NCBI GenBank assembly: GCA_012839475.1
Contig: DUNG01000023.1
Span: 1 to 64,000, forward strand
DNA: 64,000 nucleotides
Reading direction: 5' to 3'
Source of the DNA: Petrimonas sp.
GTDB lineage: Bacteria > Bacteroidota > Bacteroidia > Bacteroidales > Dysgonomonadaceae
The position numbers and the translations under genes were made by a program. The notes below the pieces were generated by a model. The model did no database searches. It was not told the origin of the DNA and saw only the letters and a list, made by a program, of their open reading frames with translations. Below, piece by piece: positions 1 to 8,500 of the stretch. The stretch's first letter is position 1; each line of letters starts with the position of its first letter.

Positions 1-126
1 CTTTTTCACCTCATCCTTGACTTGTATTTTTAATTCCGATACCTGTACAAGGATTACAGGCGTTGCCTGTAACTTGCTTGTCCTTGTGCAAGGTAAGAGG
101 AATTAATGACATTTGTCAAGGATGAG
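1..126. repeat. Inverted repeats downstream of the transposase
   Basis: The stretch left of the transposase stop contains a perfect 8-bp hairpin (54-61 with 65-72, loop GTT), extended by an ACAAG/CTTGT pair. A wider 12-bp inverted repeat (10-21 with 115-126) overlaps the 3' end of the transposase gene. These could be a transcription terminator or sub-terminal IS structure. No copy of the sequence seen at the right end (1372-1402) is visible here, so the left IS boundary probably lies outside the window. Confidence 0.45.
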
Positions 127-1297
127 TGAAACACGCTTCTTCCTTGGGGAACAGGGTCTCATCCTTGTCGATGCCCGGTAACTCCCTGTTGTACGCCTCC
201 TTGTCCATCGACACCTTTCCCATCAAGACCAAGACAGACTCCTCGTTGGGCATGGCACCGCGCATCCTGAGCACACGGCGAAAATCCCTGTTGAGCCTCT
301 CTATCCAGTTGGTGGTGTAAATCATCGACTGGATGGCGGGATGGTACTGCAAGTAGGTGAAGTAGTACTTGTAGGAAATATCACCTGCCATCTTCTTTAT
401 GCCCCGGTAATCCTTTCCCCACCCCTCGCAAAGTCCCGTCCACCTCTCCCAGGCTTCATCCAGGGTGTAATCCCTTTGCCCGGTGCGGAAGACGTCGCGT
501 AAGTCCTCGGCCAACGCCATCTTGTCCCCGTGACGCACCTTGGAAAGCATGTTTCGCTTCAAGTGGGTGACGCATCGCTGCAGCTGGGCCGTCGGGTAAA
601 CGACCGACAGGGCAGCGTCAAGGCCCGCGAGACCATCGCTTACCATCAAGCCGACGTGTTCCATCCCCCGGTCAAAGAGGTCTCGAAAGATCCCTTCCCA
701 GCCCGTGGCGCTCTCCGTAGGATGGTTGTAGATGCCGAGAACTTCTCGCTTTTTATCCTCCTTGACGCCGAGAACGACATAAAAGGCTTCCGTGGCAACC
801 GAGCGCTTCCGGTGAACCTTGACGTGGACGGCATCCACGAAAACGATCGGGTAGTAGCTTTCCAGGGAGCGATTCAGCCACTTCTCAACGTCCGAGCGCA
901 GGTACTCGATCATCCGGGAGATGCTGGCCTTGCTGTAATGGCTCCCGTAAACCTCCTCGAAGACGTCGCCGACCTGGCTTTGGGTTAGCCCCTTGCAGTA
1001 AAGGATGCCGGCCAGGCGTTCGCATTCCATCTCCTGGTCGCGAAGCAACGCCAGGATCTTGGGGTGAAAGTTGCCGTAGCGGTCGCGGGGGATCCTGAAC
1101 TCCAGGACGCGTCCTTGACCGAAGGCGCGGCCATGGCGAAAACCGTTACCCTTGTTGCCTTCGGCGTGATCCAAGAACTCGCGCCGCTCTGCTAACATCA
1201 TGCTCTCGATCATGATCTCCATTAAATCGTGTAGGCCATTTTCACGCTCTGAATGTTTGGCCATTACAGAAGAAAGTTGTTCCTTTGATAGTAACAT
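116..1297 (-). CDS. IS256-family (mutator-type) transposase
   Basis: This encodes a DDE transposase that cuts and joins IS ends. The 393-aa length is normal for the IS256/MULE group. The acidic residues fall in the expected contexts: Asp in VFVDAVHVKVH, Asp in MVSDGLAGL, and Glu in the family signature TTNWIERLNRDFRRVLR. The conserved C/H pair of the insertion domain is visible in QRCVTHLKRN. The frame is open from start to stop, so the element may be active. The start codon lies inside a 20-bp inverted repeat (1293-1363). It is transcribed away from the PUL that begins at 1591. Confident at family level; the IS name cannot be assigned from sequence alone. Confidence 0.95.
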   Translation of the reverse strand: MLLSKEQLSSVMAKHSERENGLHDLMEIMIESMMLAERREFLDHAEGNKGNGFRHGRAFGQGRVLEFRIPRDRYGNFHPKILALLRDQEMECERLAGILYCKGLTQSQVGDVFEEVYGSHYSKASISRMIEYLRSDVEKWLNRSLESYYPIVFVDAVHVKVHRKRSVATEAFYVVLGVKEDKKREVLGIYNHPTESATGWEGIFRDLFDRGMEHVGLMVSDGLAGLDAALSVVYPTAQLQRCVTHLKRNMLSKVRHGDKMALAEDLRDVFRTGQRDYTLDEAWERWTGLCEGWGKDYRGIKKMAGDISYKYYFTYLQYHPAIQSMIYTTNWIERLNRDFRRVLRMRGAMPNEESVLVLMGKVSMDKEAYNRELPGIDKDETLFPKEEACFTHP

Positions 1298-1363
1298 AGT
1301 CTTTGAATTTTACGGTTTTATTTTTGGTGAAATACAAAACTAATAAAATTTTTAGACTATGTT
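1293..1363 (-). promoter_or_regulatory. Hairpin covering the transposase start codon
   Basis: Positions 1293-1312 and 1344-1363 are inverted copies matching at about 17 of 20 positions, with a 31-nt loop. The transposase start codon (1295-1297, minus strand) is inside one arm. In a transcript begun outside the element this stem would hide the start codon, a known way for insertion sequences to limit impinging transcription. The regulatory role is inferred. Confidence 0.5.
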
Positions 1364-1371
1364 TTTTTATT

Positions 1372-1402
1372 GGCTCAGACACACTTTTTGGAACAGTATC
1401 CG
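1372..1402. repeat. Candidate right terminal inverted repeat of the IS
   Basis: The segment around CAGACACACTTTTTGGAAC resembles the terminal repeats I remember for IS256-family elements and lies about 80-105 bp upstream of the transposase start, where the end is expected. The partner end was not found in 1-115, so the exact boundary is unproven. Confidence 0.4.
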
Positions 1403-1590
1403 TTGTTTTTAGCTTAAAAATAAACAAATTATCGATATAGTACAACTTTTTGTCGATAATGGACAAAAATATTTCAGACCAAAACCGTTACATTTGTTAT
1501 TATAACTATCATTTTTTGTGATTTTGCGCATAAAATACGACCATGAACAGTGATTTTTATTTTTAACTTTTTAATTTATTAGGTAGTAGC

Positions 1591-3249
1591 ATGGCACAGG
1601 TATTCTCATTAATAAAAATCGTTTGCGTGGCCGCTTGTTTCACGTGGGCATATTCAAGCGCCATCGCGCAAGTAAGTGACCCTGATTTCATCTATAGAAT
1701 CAGCGTGGACGCCGAGGAGATGAAAGAAGGAAAATTCGAACCAACGTGGGAGTCGCTACAGCAATACGAAGTTCCTGAATGGTTTCGAGACGCGAAGTTT
1801 GGCATGTGGACACACTGGGGACCTCAATGTCAACCGCAGCGAGGCGATTGGTATTCCAGGGGCATGTACGAAGAGGGGTCACGTCAATACCGTGAACATA
1901 TTAGGCAGTACGGCCATCCCTCGGAATTCGGGTTCAAGGACGTTATAAACGAGTGGAAAGCGGAGAAATGGGACCCTGAAGCCATCGTGGCCCTGTACAA
2001 GCGAACGGGGGCCAAGTACTTCGTGGCCCTGGCGAACCACCATGACAACATGGATTTGTGGGACAGCAAGTACCAGCCTTGGAATTCCGTGAACATGGGC
2101 CCCCGGAGGGACATCATCGGGGAGTACGAGAAGGCGGTACGAGCCAACGGCTTGCGCTTTGGCGTGACGTTCCACGCGGCCCACGCGTGGTTGTTTCACG
2201 AACCGGCGCGGTTAGCCGACACGAGCGGCCCGAAAGAAGGAGTTCCTTACGACGGGAGGCTCATGAAAGAAGATGGCGTGGGTACCTGGTGGGAAGGGTA
2301 CGACCCGCAGGATCTTTACGCTCAAGACCATGCCCCGAGCCCAGAGAAAAACATCCACGTGAACTGGCATTGGACTAACATTGGAGGTGTTACTTTCCCC
2401 GACAGGAAGTTCACGGAGAATATTTACAACCGCACGCTCGATCTCATAAACAAGTACAAGCCGGATTTACTCTACTTCGATGACACGGTTCTACCCCTCT
2501 ACCCGGTGAGCGACGGCAGCTTGAAAACGGTCGCCCATTTTTACAACTCATCCATGGAGTGGAATAACGGGAAAAACGAAGCGGTAATAACCGGGAAGGT
2601 GTTAACTAACGACTACGAGAAAAAGTCGATAGTTTGGGACATCGAGAAAGGCACGCCCAATGAAATACAGGAATACCCATGGCAGGTTTGCACCTGTATC
2701 GGAAGCTGGCATTATGATATCAACATTTACAACAACAACCGGTACAAGAGCGCGGAAACCGTTATCCGTCAGTTGATCGACGTGGTTAGTAAAAACGGGA
2801 ACCTGTTGCTGAACATCCCCATGAGGGGTGACGGCTCCTTCGACGATAAAGCGTTGGCCATCGTCGAGGAGATAGGGGATTGGATGGCCGTTAACAGCGA
2901 GGGCATCTACGCTACACGCCCGTGGAAAGCTTTTGGTGAAGGGCCGGATGCCGAATCGGTCGTTGCCCTCAACGCGCAAGGTTTTAACGAGGGACGCGTG
3001 AACAAATTCACGGAGAGGGAAGTCCGTTACACCTCGAAGGGGAACACCGTCTACGCGTACGTGATGGGGTATAACGAGGCTCCTATTACCCTGACCTCTT
3101 TCGGTAAAGAGGATAAGGTGAGATCGGTGACCTGCTTGGGGACTCGCGAGAGAGTACGGTGGAGGCAAAACAGTAGCGGTCTTACTATCCAACCGATGAA
3201 GAGGAAAGAGATCGTGGCACCCATCTGTTACAAGATCGTATTAAAATAA
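1591..3249 (+). CDS. Alpha-L-fucosidase, GH29
   Basis: This is a predicted secreted or periplasmic exo-enzyme releasing alpha-linked L-fucose. The N-terminus is a signal peptide (hydrophobic core, cleavage near AIAQ). The GH29 fold is recognised from WFRDAKFGMWTHWGPQ near residues 62-77, the conserved ALANHHDNMDLWDSKY block, and the nucleophile region DLLYFDD with the likely nucleophile Asp297. The tail block GNLLLNIPMRGDGSFDD is also typical of the family. At 552 aa it is complete, with a C-terminal beta-sandwich. It is the first gene of the PUL, about 190 bp beyond the IS element, and is followed by a strong hairpin at 3292-3322, so it is probably its own transcript. A second, divergent GH29 lies at 22661. 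Linkage specificity cannot be read from sequence. Confidence 0.93.
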   Translation: MAQVFSLIKIVCVAACFTWAYSSAIAQVSDPDFIYRISVDAEEMKEGKFEPTWESLQQYEVPEWFRDAKFGMWTHWGPQCQPQRGDWYSRGMYEEGSRQYREHIRQYGHPSEFGFKDVINEWKAEKWDPEAIVALYKRTGAKYFVALANHHDNMDLWDSKYQPWNSVNMGPRRDIIGEYEKAVRANGLRFGVTFHAAHAWLFHEPARLADTSGPKEGVPYDGRLMKEDGVGTWWEGYDPQDLYAQDHAPSPEKNIHVNWHWTNIGGVTFPDRKFTENIYNRTLDLINKYKPDLLYFDDTVLPLYPVSDGSLKTVAHFYNSSMEWNNGKNEAVITGKVLTNDYEKKSIVWDIEKGTPNEIQEYPWQVCTCIGSWHYDINIYNNNRYKSAETVIRQLIDVVSKNGNLLLNIPMRGDGSFDDKALAIVEEIGDWMAVNSEGIYATRPWKAFGEGPDAESVVALNAQGFNEGRVNKFTEREVRYTSKGNTVYAYVMGYNEAPITLTSFGKEDKVRSVTCLGTRERVRWRQNSSGLTIQPMKRKEIVAPICYKIVLK

Positions 3250-3291
3250 CAGTAAAGTATGAAAGGCCTATGAACATCAGACAAACAAAAA

Positions 3292-3322
3292 AAACAGGTA
3301 AATGAACGGCATTTACCTGTTT
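3292..3322. terminator. Bidirectional-type terminator hairpin after GH29
   Basis: A perfect 13-bp stem (3292-3304 with 3310-3322) has a 5-nt loop. An A-run precedes it and TTTAG follows, consistent with intrinsic termination of the fucosidase transcript before the susC promoter region. Confidence 0.75.
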
Positions 3323-3398
3323 AGATTCGATTTAATTAAACATTACATTTTTCGCCTAAAATGTATAAGTCGTTAATAATCTAAACCCATACAAAGAT

Positions 3399-6300
3399 AT
3401 GAATTATTTTTCAACTAAAAAGAAACCCACGTCTTTCTTAAAAACAAGATTGTATGTGGCATTATTTGTAGTATTATTTCCAAGCCTAAAGATTTTATCT
3501 TCCGTGTACACTACTGATGATCCTACCCTTTACTCGATAATGCAGGATCGTAAAATAGTGTCAGGTGTGATCTCAGGGACAAATGGAGAACCGATAATTG
3601 GTGCAAATGTTACTGAACAAGGTACGTCAAATGGAACAATCACTAATGTTCAAGGAGAATTTACATTATCTGTAGCCCCTAATTCTATCTTGGTTATAAG
3701 TTATATTGGATACGTCTCTGTATCGTTGCCTGTTGGTGAAGAGACTTCTTTCAATATAGTATTAGAGGAGGATACTCAAGCTTTAGACGAAATTGTTGTG
3801 GTAGGATATGGAACGCAAAAAAAGATAAATTTAACTGGTTCAGTATCCTCAATCACTCGTGATCAATTAATAAATAAGCCGGTTACAAATACATCTATTG
3901 CAATAGCAGGATTAGCCCCAGGATTAAGCGTTATTCAAAACTCGGGTCGCCCCGGAGTAGGTGCACGAGTGAGGATACGTGGTACAGGTACTTTCTCTAG
4001 CGCAGGGACTAACCCGTTGGTTTTGATTGACGGACTTGCCGGGAATATTGATGACGTTGATCCTAATGACATTCAGAGCATATCATTTTTAAAAGATGCT
4101 GCATCCGCTTCAATCTATGGAAATCGTGCCGCAAATGGTGTCATCTTAATTGAAACTAGAAAAGGGGAAGAAGGAGGAATAAGGATTTCGTATAATAATT
4201 CTTTAGGATGGCAAGTTCCTACTGAATTACCCGCTTTCCTTCCCTCATGGGAATATGCTGTTTATTATAATGAAGCGATGGTAAACATGGGTAGGCAAGA
4301 AGCCTATAGTACCGACCAAATAAAAAAATTCAAGGATGGTTCAGATCCTGACAACTATCCAAATGTTAACCATCTTAAATGGTTATTAGAATCAGGTTCC
4401 GGATTTCAGCATCAGCATAACGTGAGCATACAGGGAGGGAGCACGTCCACTAATTACAATTTATCGGTAGGATATCGTAGGCAAGAGGGGATGACCGATA
4501 AAACCTTCAATGACCGATATACTGCCTTATTTGCTTTAAAAAGTCAAATTGCTCAATCACTCACCTTGAATGTCAATTTAAACGCTTACGCTAATACTTA
4601 TAAAGCACCCAATGGTGAGCCACAAAGTATTGATGGGATGATTGGTTACTCCGTTCGACAAGGTCCTATCTATGCAGGACGAAAAACAGATGGTTCCTTT
4701 GGTTATCAAGACAATTATAGCCCACAGGCATGGATGGCAAGTCCCTCTTTCGTACACAATTTAGGTAGAAACATAAGTAGTTCTGCGCAATTAAATTGGG
4801 AGACACCAGTGGAAGGCTTATTGTTAAGTGGGAAAGCAGGGTTGAATTATTATACAGATTTCAACAAAACTTATCGAGCTAACACCTACTTTGATGAATC
4901 AAAGACGGTAGGACCTGCCTCTTTGTCGATAGGCTCAGCTAACAATTTATATACGACAATTGAAGCTTTAGCTTCTTTTGAGAAGCAACTTCAATCCCAT
5001 TTTTTTAAAGTTTTATTAGGTACTTCTTTGGAAGAGTCTGCTAATAGAGATGTAAATGGCAGCAGGAACACCTTTCCAAATAATTATTTGTATGAGCTGG
5101 GTTCGGGTGATGCATCTACCGCGCAGAATAATAGCAGCCTAAATGAATTTGCGCTTCTATCGTATTTCAGCCGAGTGAACTACTCCTATGAAGATCGTTA
5201 CCTTTTCGAGGCAAATTTACGATATGATGGATCTTCACGTTTTGCTAAAGACTCACGATGGGGAGTTTTCCCTTCAATATCGGGAGGATGGAGGTTGTCA
5301 GAAGAAAATTTCTGGAAAAGTAGCAAGATGTCTACTATTATCGATAATCTCAAAATTCGTGTTTCGTGGGGAGTTTTAGGAAATCAAAATATTGGGACCT
5401 ATCCCTATCAACAAACCTATTCTTTAGGACAAAACTTCCCTATTGGCAACCCTGCTGTCCTCTTATCCGGGGCACGTATGACCACGTTTAATAACCCGAA
5501 AATTACCTGGGAGAAAACAGCTGTTACCGATATAGGCTTTGATTTCACTGTTTTAAAAGGAATGTTCAACGGATCAATTGATTATTTTTATAAATACACT
5601 TCCGATATTTTAGCATCGGTGGAAAGGGCAGCCATTATGGGACGCAATGTGGGCCAATCAAACGTGGGGGCAGTTTCTAACGAAGGTGTTGAAATAGATA
5701 TACAATATAATGGTAAAGTTGGTGAAAGATTCAATTTTAGCATTGCACCCAATTTCACTTACATAAAAAATTCAGTTGAAAAATTAGCTAATGACGCAAC
5801 AGAAGAGATTAACAATAATCGTATTGTAGGTCAACCACTAGGAATTATATATGGATATAAAACCGATGGACTCTTTGTAGATCAAGCTGAAATTGATAAT
5901 GCACCAAAGCAATTGATAGACAAAAGCAATATCAAGCCAGGGTATGTAAAATATATGGATATTAGTGGCCCTGATGGAATTCCTGATGGGAAAGTAGATG
6001 CTTTGTATGATCGTTCCGTTATCGGCAGTGTAACACCTAAATATTATTATGGACTAACATTATCTGCCTCTTTTAATGGTTTTGACTTTTCGGCTTTACT
6101 GCAAGGATTGGGAGGATATCAAAGGTTAATCGGCTCTTATATGGCTTATGCTTTTTATAACGGAGGTCAAATTCAAAAATGGCAAGTTGATAACCGATGG
6201 ACTACTGATAATCCCGATAAATGGGCTGCATATCCTCGCCTAGAAATACTTAACATGAATAATACGAATATTCAGACTTCCACCTATTGGGTTAGAGATG

Positions 6301-6530
6301 CAAGCTTCTTGCGTGTTAAAAATTTGCAGTTAGGATATACTCTACCCCAAAACATTTCAAGAAAAATCGGGTTAGATTACATTCGCGTATATGTGAGCGG
6401 TCAGAATCTTCATACTTTCAATAAGTTCTATAAGGGCTGGGATCCAGAGAATGAAATTGGAACTGGCGATGCCCCTTCTTATTATCCGATCAATAGTATC
6501 TATTCGTTCGGTTTCAATTTTAGATTTTAA
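3399..6530 (+). CDS. SusC-like TonB-dependent outer-membrane transporter (pair 1)
   Basis: This outer-membrane beta-barrel imports oligosaccharides with TonB energy and a SusD lid. The order is a signal sequence, a carboxypeptidase-D-regulatory-like domain (about residues 50-125, VSGVISGTNGEPIIGANV), the TonB-box segment ALDEIVVVGYGTQKK, a plug (about 140-260, including PLVLIDGLAGNIDDVDPNDI and ASIYGNRAANGVI), then a 22-strand-type barrel ending in the aromatic FNFRF. The 1043-aa length is normal. No N-terminal STN signalling domain is seen, so control by an ECF-sigma/anti-sigma pair is unlikely. The gene is more AT-rich than the hydrolase genes around it, as are the three transport genes that follow. 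The SusD partner starts 28 bp downstream. Confidence 0.96.
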   Translation: MNYFSTKKKPTSFLKTRLYVALFVVLFPSLKILSSVYTTDDPTLYSIMQDRKIVSGVISGTNGEPIIGANVTEQGTSNGTITNVQGEFTLSVAPNSILVISYIGYVSVSLPVGEETSFNIVLEEDTQALDEIVVVGYGTQKKINLTGSVSSITRDQLINKPVTNTSIAIAGLAPGLSVIQNSGRPGVGARVRIRGTGTFSSAGTNPLVLIDGLAGNIDDVDPNDIQSISFLKDAASASIYGNRAANGVILIETRKGEEGGIRISYNNSLGWQVPTELPAFLPSWEYAVYYNEAMVNMGRQEAYSTDQIKKFKDGSDPDNYPNVNHLKWLLESGSGFQHQHNVSIQGGSTSTNYNLSVGYRRQEGMTDKTFNDRYTALFALKSQIAQSLTLNVNLNAYANTYKAPNGEPQSIDGMIGYSVRQGPIYAGRKTDGSFGYQDNYSPQAWMASPSFVHNLGRNISSSAQLNWETPVEGLLLSGKAGLNYYTDFNKTYRANTYFDESKTVGPASLSIGSANNLYTTIEALASFEKQLQSHFFKVLLGTSLEESANRDVNGSRNTFPNNYLYELGSGDASTAQNNSSLNEFALLSYFSRVNYSYEDRYLFEANLRYDGSSRFAKDSRWGVFPSISGGWRLSEENFWKSSKMSTIIDNLKIRVSWGVLGNQNIGTYPYQQTYSLGQNFPIGNPAVLLSGARMTTFNNPKITWEKTAVTDIGFDFTVLKGMFNGSIDYFYKYTSDILASVERAAIMGRNVGQSNVGAVSNEGVEIDIQYNGKVGERFNFSIAPNFTYIKNSVEKLANDATEEINNNRIVGQPLGIIYGYKTDGLFVDQAEIDNAPKQLIDKSNIKPGYVKYMDISGPDGIPDGKVDALYDRSVIGSVTPKYYYGLTLSASFNGFDFSALLQGLGGYQRLIGSYMAYAFYNGGQIQKWQVDNRWTTDNPDKWAAYPRLEILNMNNTNIQTSTYWVRDASFLRVKNLQLGYTLPQNISRKIGLDYIRVYVSGQNLHTFNKFYKGWDPENEIGTGDAPSYYPINSIYSFGFNFRF

Positions 6531-6558
6531 GGTAAACACTAGAAAAAAGAGCTGTAAT

Positions 6559-8250
6559 ATGAAAAATACTGTACAAAAAATAATAAAAGTGATAGGCTGT
6601 TTATGCTTGCTTACTATATTGGTAGGTATATCAGGTTGTTCAGATGTTCTTGATAAACAGCCCCCCTCTTCCATATCGGACAATAATTTTTGGACGGGAG
6701 AAACTGATGCTTTATTAGCCCTTGTTGGATGTTATCGTTTCCAAACGGGATGGTCTCACGATGATTTTGCTACACCTCAAGGATTATTATACCTTGATTT
6801 TGCAGGAGGTCATGGAACAGAGAAAGAAAACTTCACGACCTTAGGGATGGCCAGCTCTAGCACCGTAGCTACAAGTGGAAATGTCGGAGGATATTGGAAT
6901 AACGCTTATGCACAAATTGCTCATTATAATACATTTTTAGACAAGATTGAAGGTTGCCCGATGAATGAAAATAAAAAAGCTTTATGGATAGCTGAAGTTA
7001 AATGTTTGCGGGCTTATTATTTTCTATACTTAGCGTTTCATTTTAAAGACGTTCCTATGCCATTAAAAACCTTGACGATTGATGAAGCAAATACAATTAG
7101 TCAGACACCTCAGGCAGAAGTATATGCTCAAGCTGAACAGGATTTGTTAACCGCAATTGAATTATTACCAGAAACCCGTTCCAATGCTGAGTACGGAAGG
7201 TATACTAAAGGAGCGGCTAAGGTTATTTTAAGTAGGATTTATTTAGCTCAAAATAAATGGCAACAGGCAGCTTCTGTTCTGCGTTCTATTATCGATTCAA
7301 ATATTTATGAACTTGATAGGAAGAACGGAGATGAAAGTTACGAAAAACTATTTCAAATAGGTGGTGAGTATAGTCCTGAAATGATTTTTTGTATAATGGG
7401 CATTAAAGGTAGATATACAAATTCCCGTTATCAATACCTTTATCCTGAAGCATGCTATGGTGGATGGCATCAATTTGCACCTTACAACGAGTTAGTGAAA
7501 GCTTATTTTTGTAGTGATGGCAAGGATATCTACACGTCAGAAGTGTATGACGACAACGATCCTTATGCAAATCGTGAAATTCGTTTGTACGCTTCATTTT
7601 TCCTGCCTCCTCTTGGTAGTTTCCCGGGCACAAAGTACAATAATATTACGTACAATTGCTTTAAAGGCCCCAATACGACGGATAGTTACAATCGCTACAC
7701 ACTTTTTAATGGCTATTGCCCCAAAAAGGGATGTGACCCCTCTATTACAAACAATTTGAGTAGCACGCCTACTTATACACCGCTTATGCGATATGCTGAA
7801 GTCCTGTTAAGTTATCTTGAAGCACTAAATGAGTCCAGTCCAGCATCAATTACACAAGAGATTTTGGATTTAACGATTAATGATATCAGAGATCGGGTGA
7901 AATTACCCCCTTTAAGTATATCAGAATTGTCTTCTCAGGAACTTGTGAGAAAAGCGGTTCGTAATGAAAGAAGAGTAGAACTGGCCTTCGAGGGGTTTCG
8001 TTATTTTGATGTATTGCGTTGGGGAACAGCAATACAAGAGTTGAATCACACTTTTACTGGTGTTAAATTATCAGATGATCCAAATGCACCCAATTATCGT
8101 GGCAGCGGTATAACGGCATCACCAGTGGATGAAAACATGTATTATCAATTTGAGACACGTAAGTGGGCTGCTCATAATCGATATTTCCCCATACCACAAA
8201 GTGAATTAAACATAAATAAAAATCTAAAACAAAACGAGGGATATAATTAA
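6559..8250 (+). CDS. SusD-like glycan-binding surface lipoprotein (pair 1)
   Basis: This cell-surface lipoprotein lids the SusC barrel and binds the glycan. The ATG at 6559 is chosen because it gives a lipoprotein signal (lipobox GISGC, acylated Cys27); upstream in-frame ATGs overlap susC and lack a signal peptide. The SusD/RagB family is recognised from DVLDKQPPSS after the lipobox, the helical repeats with AEVKCLRAYYFLYLA and KGAAKVILSRIYLAQNKW, and the C-terminal VRNERRVELAFEGFRYFDVLRWG block. Length 563 aa. It is translated from the same transcript as the preceding SusC and followed by a strong hairpin at 8287-8352. Confidence 0.96.
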   Translation: MKNTVQKIIKVIGCLCLLTILVGISGCSDVLDKQPPSSISDNNFWTGETDALLALVGCYRFQTGWSHDDFATPQGLLYLDFAGGHGTEKENFTTLGMASSSTVATSGNVGGYWNNAYAQIAHYNTFLDKIEGCPMNENKKALWIAEVKCLRAYYFLYLAFHFKDVPMPLKTLTIDEANTISQTPQAEVYAQAEQDLLTAIELLPETRSNAEYGRYTKGAAKVILSRIYLAQNKWQQAASVLRSIIDSNIYELDRKNGDESYEKLFQIGGEYSPEMIFCIMGIKGRYTNSRYQYLYPEACYGGWHQFAPYNELVKAYFCSDGKDIYTSEVYDDNDPYANREIRLYASFFLPPLGSFPGTKYNNITYNCFKGPNTTDSYNRYTLFNGYCPKKGCDPSITNNLSSTPTYTPLMRYAEVLLSYLEALNESSPASITQEILDLTINDIRDRVKLPPLSISELSSQELVRKAVRNERRVELAFEGFRYFDVLRWGTAIQELNHTFTGVKLSDDPNAPNYRGSGITASPVDENMYYQFETRKWAAHNRYFPIPQSELNINKNLKQNEGYN

Positions 8251-8286
8251 AATGCAAGAACAATTTTGCGAATTGTTTGTATGTTG

Positions 8287-8356
8287 AAGGCTTCCTCTTA
8301 TACCTCACCTATTTTTTGCATGATAACAACTAGAAGGTATAAGAGGAGCCTTTTAT
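8287..8356. terminator. Long hairpin terminator between the SusCD pairs
   Basis: Positions 8287-8305 and 8335-8352 form a stem of about 18 bp with one bulged base, followed by TTATCATTTT. It separates susC/D pair 1 from pair 2, so the two pairs probably have separate promoters. Confidence 0.75.
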
Positions 8357-8500
8357 CATTTTAAAATGAAGAATAAACAATTTTACATTTTCTGCAGCTT
8401 TTGATTAATAATAAATTAAAGAGATTGCCTATGGAATAAAACGGAGAACAACTATTATTTTTTTCTTAAAAATCAGTTTTAACTAATCAAAAATTATAAA

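Noticed and set aside
530-988. A 152-codon plus-strand frame opposite the transposase
   Set aside because: Antisense to the conserved DDE domain; no support as a gene.
1242-1466. 74-codon frame overlapping the transposase start on the minus strand
   Set aside because: It overlaps the IS leader hairpin and the real transposase start in another frame, with no similarity to IS accessory proteins.
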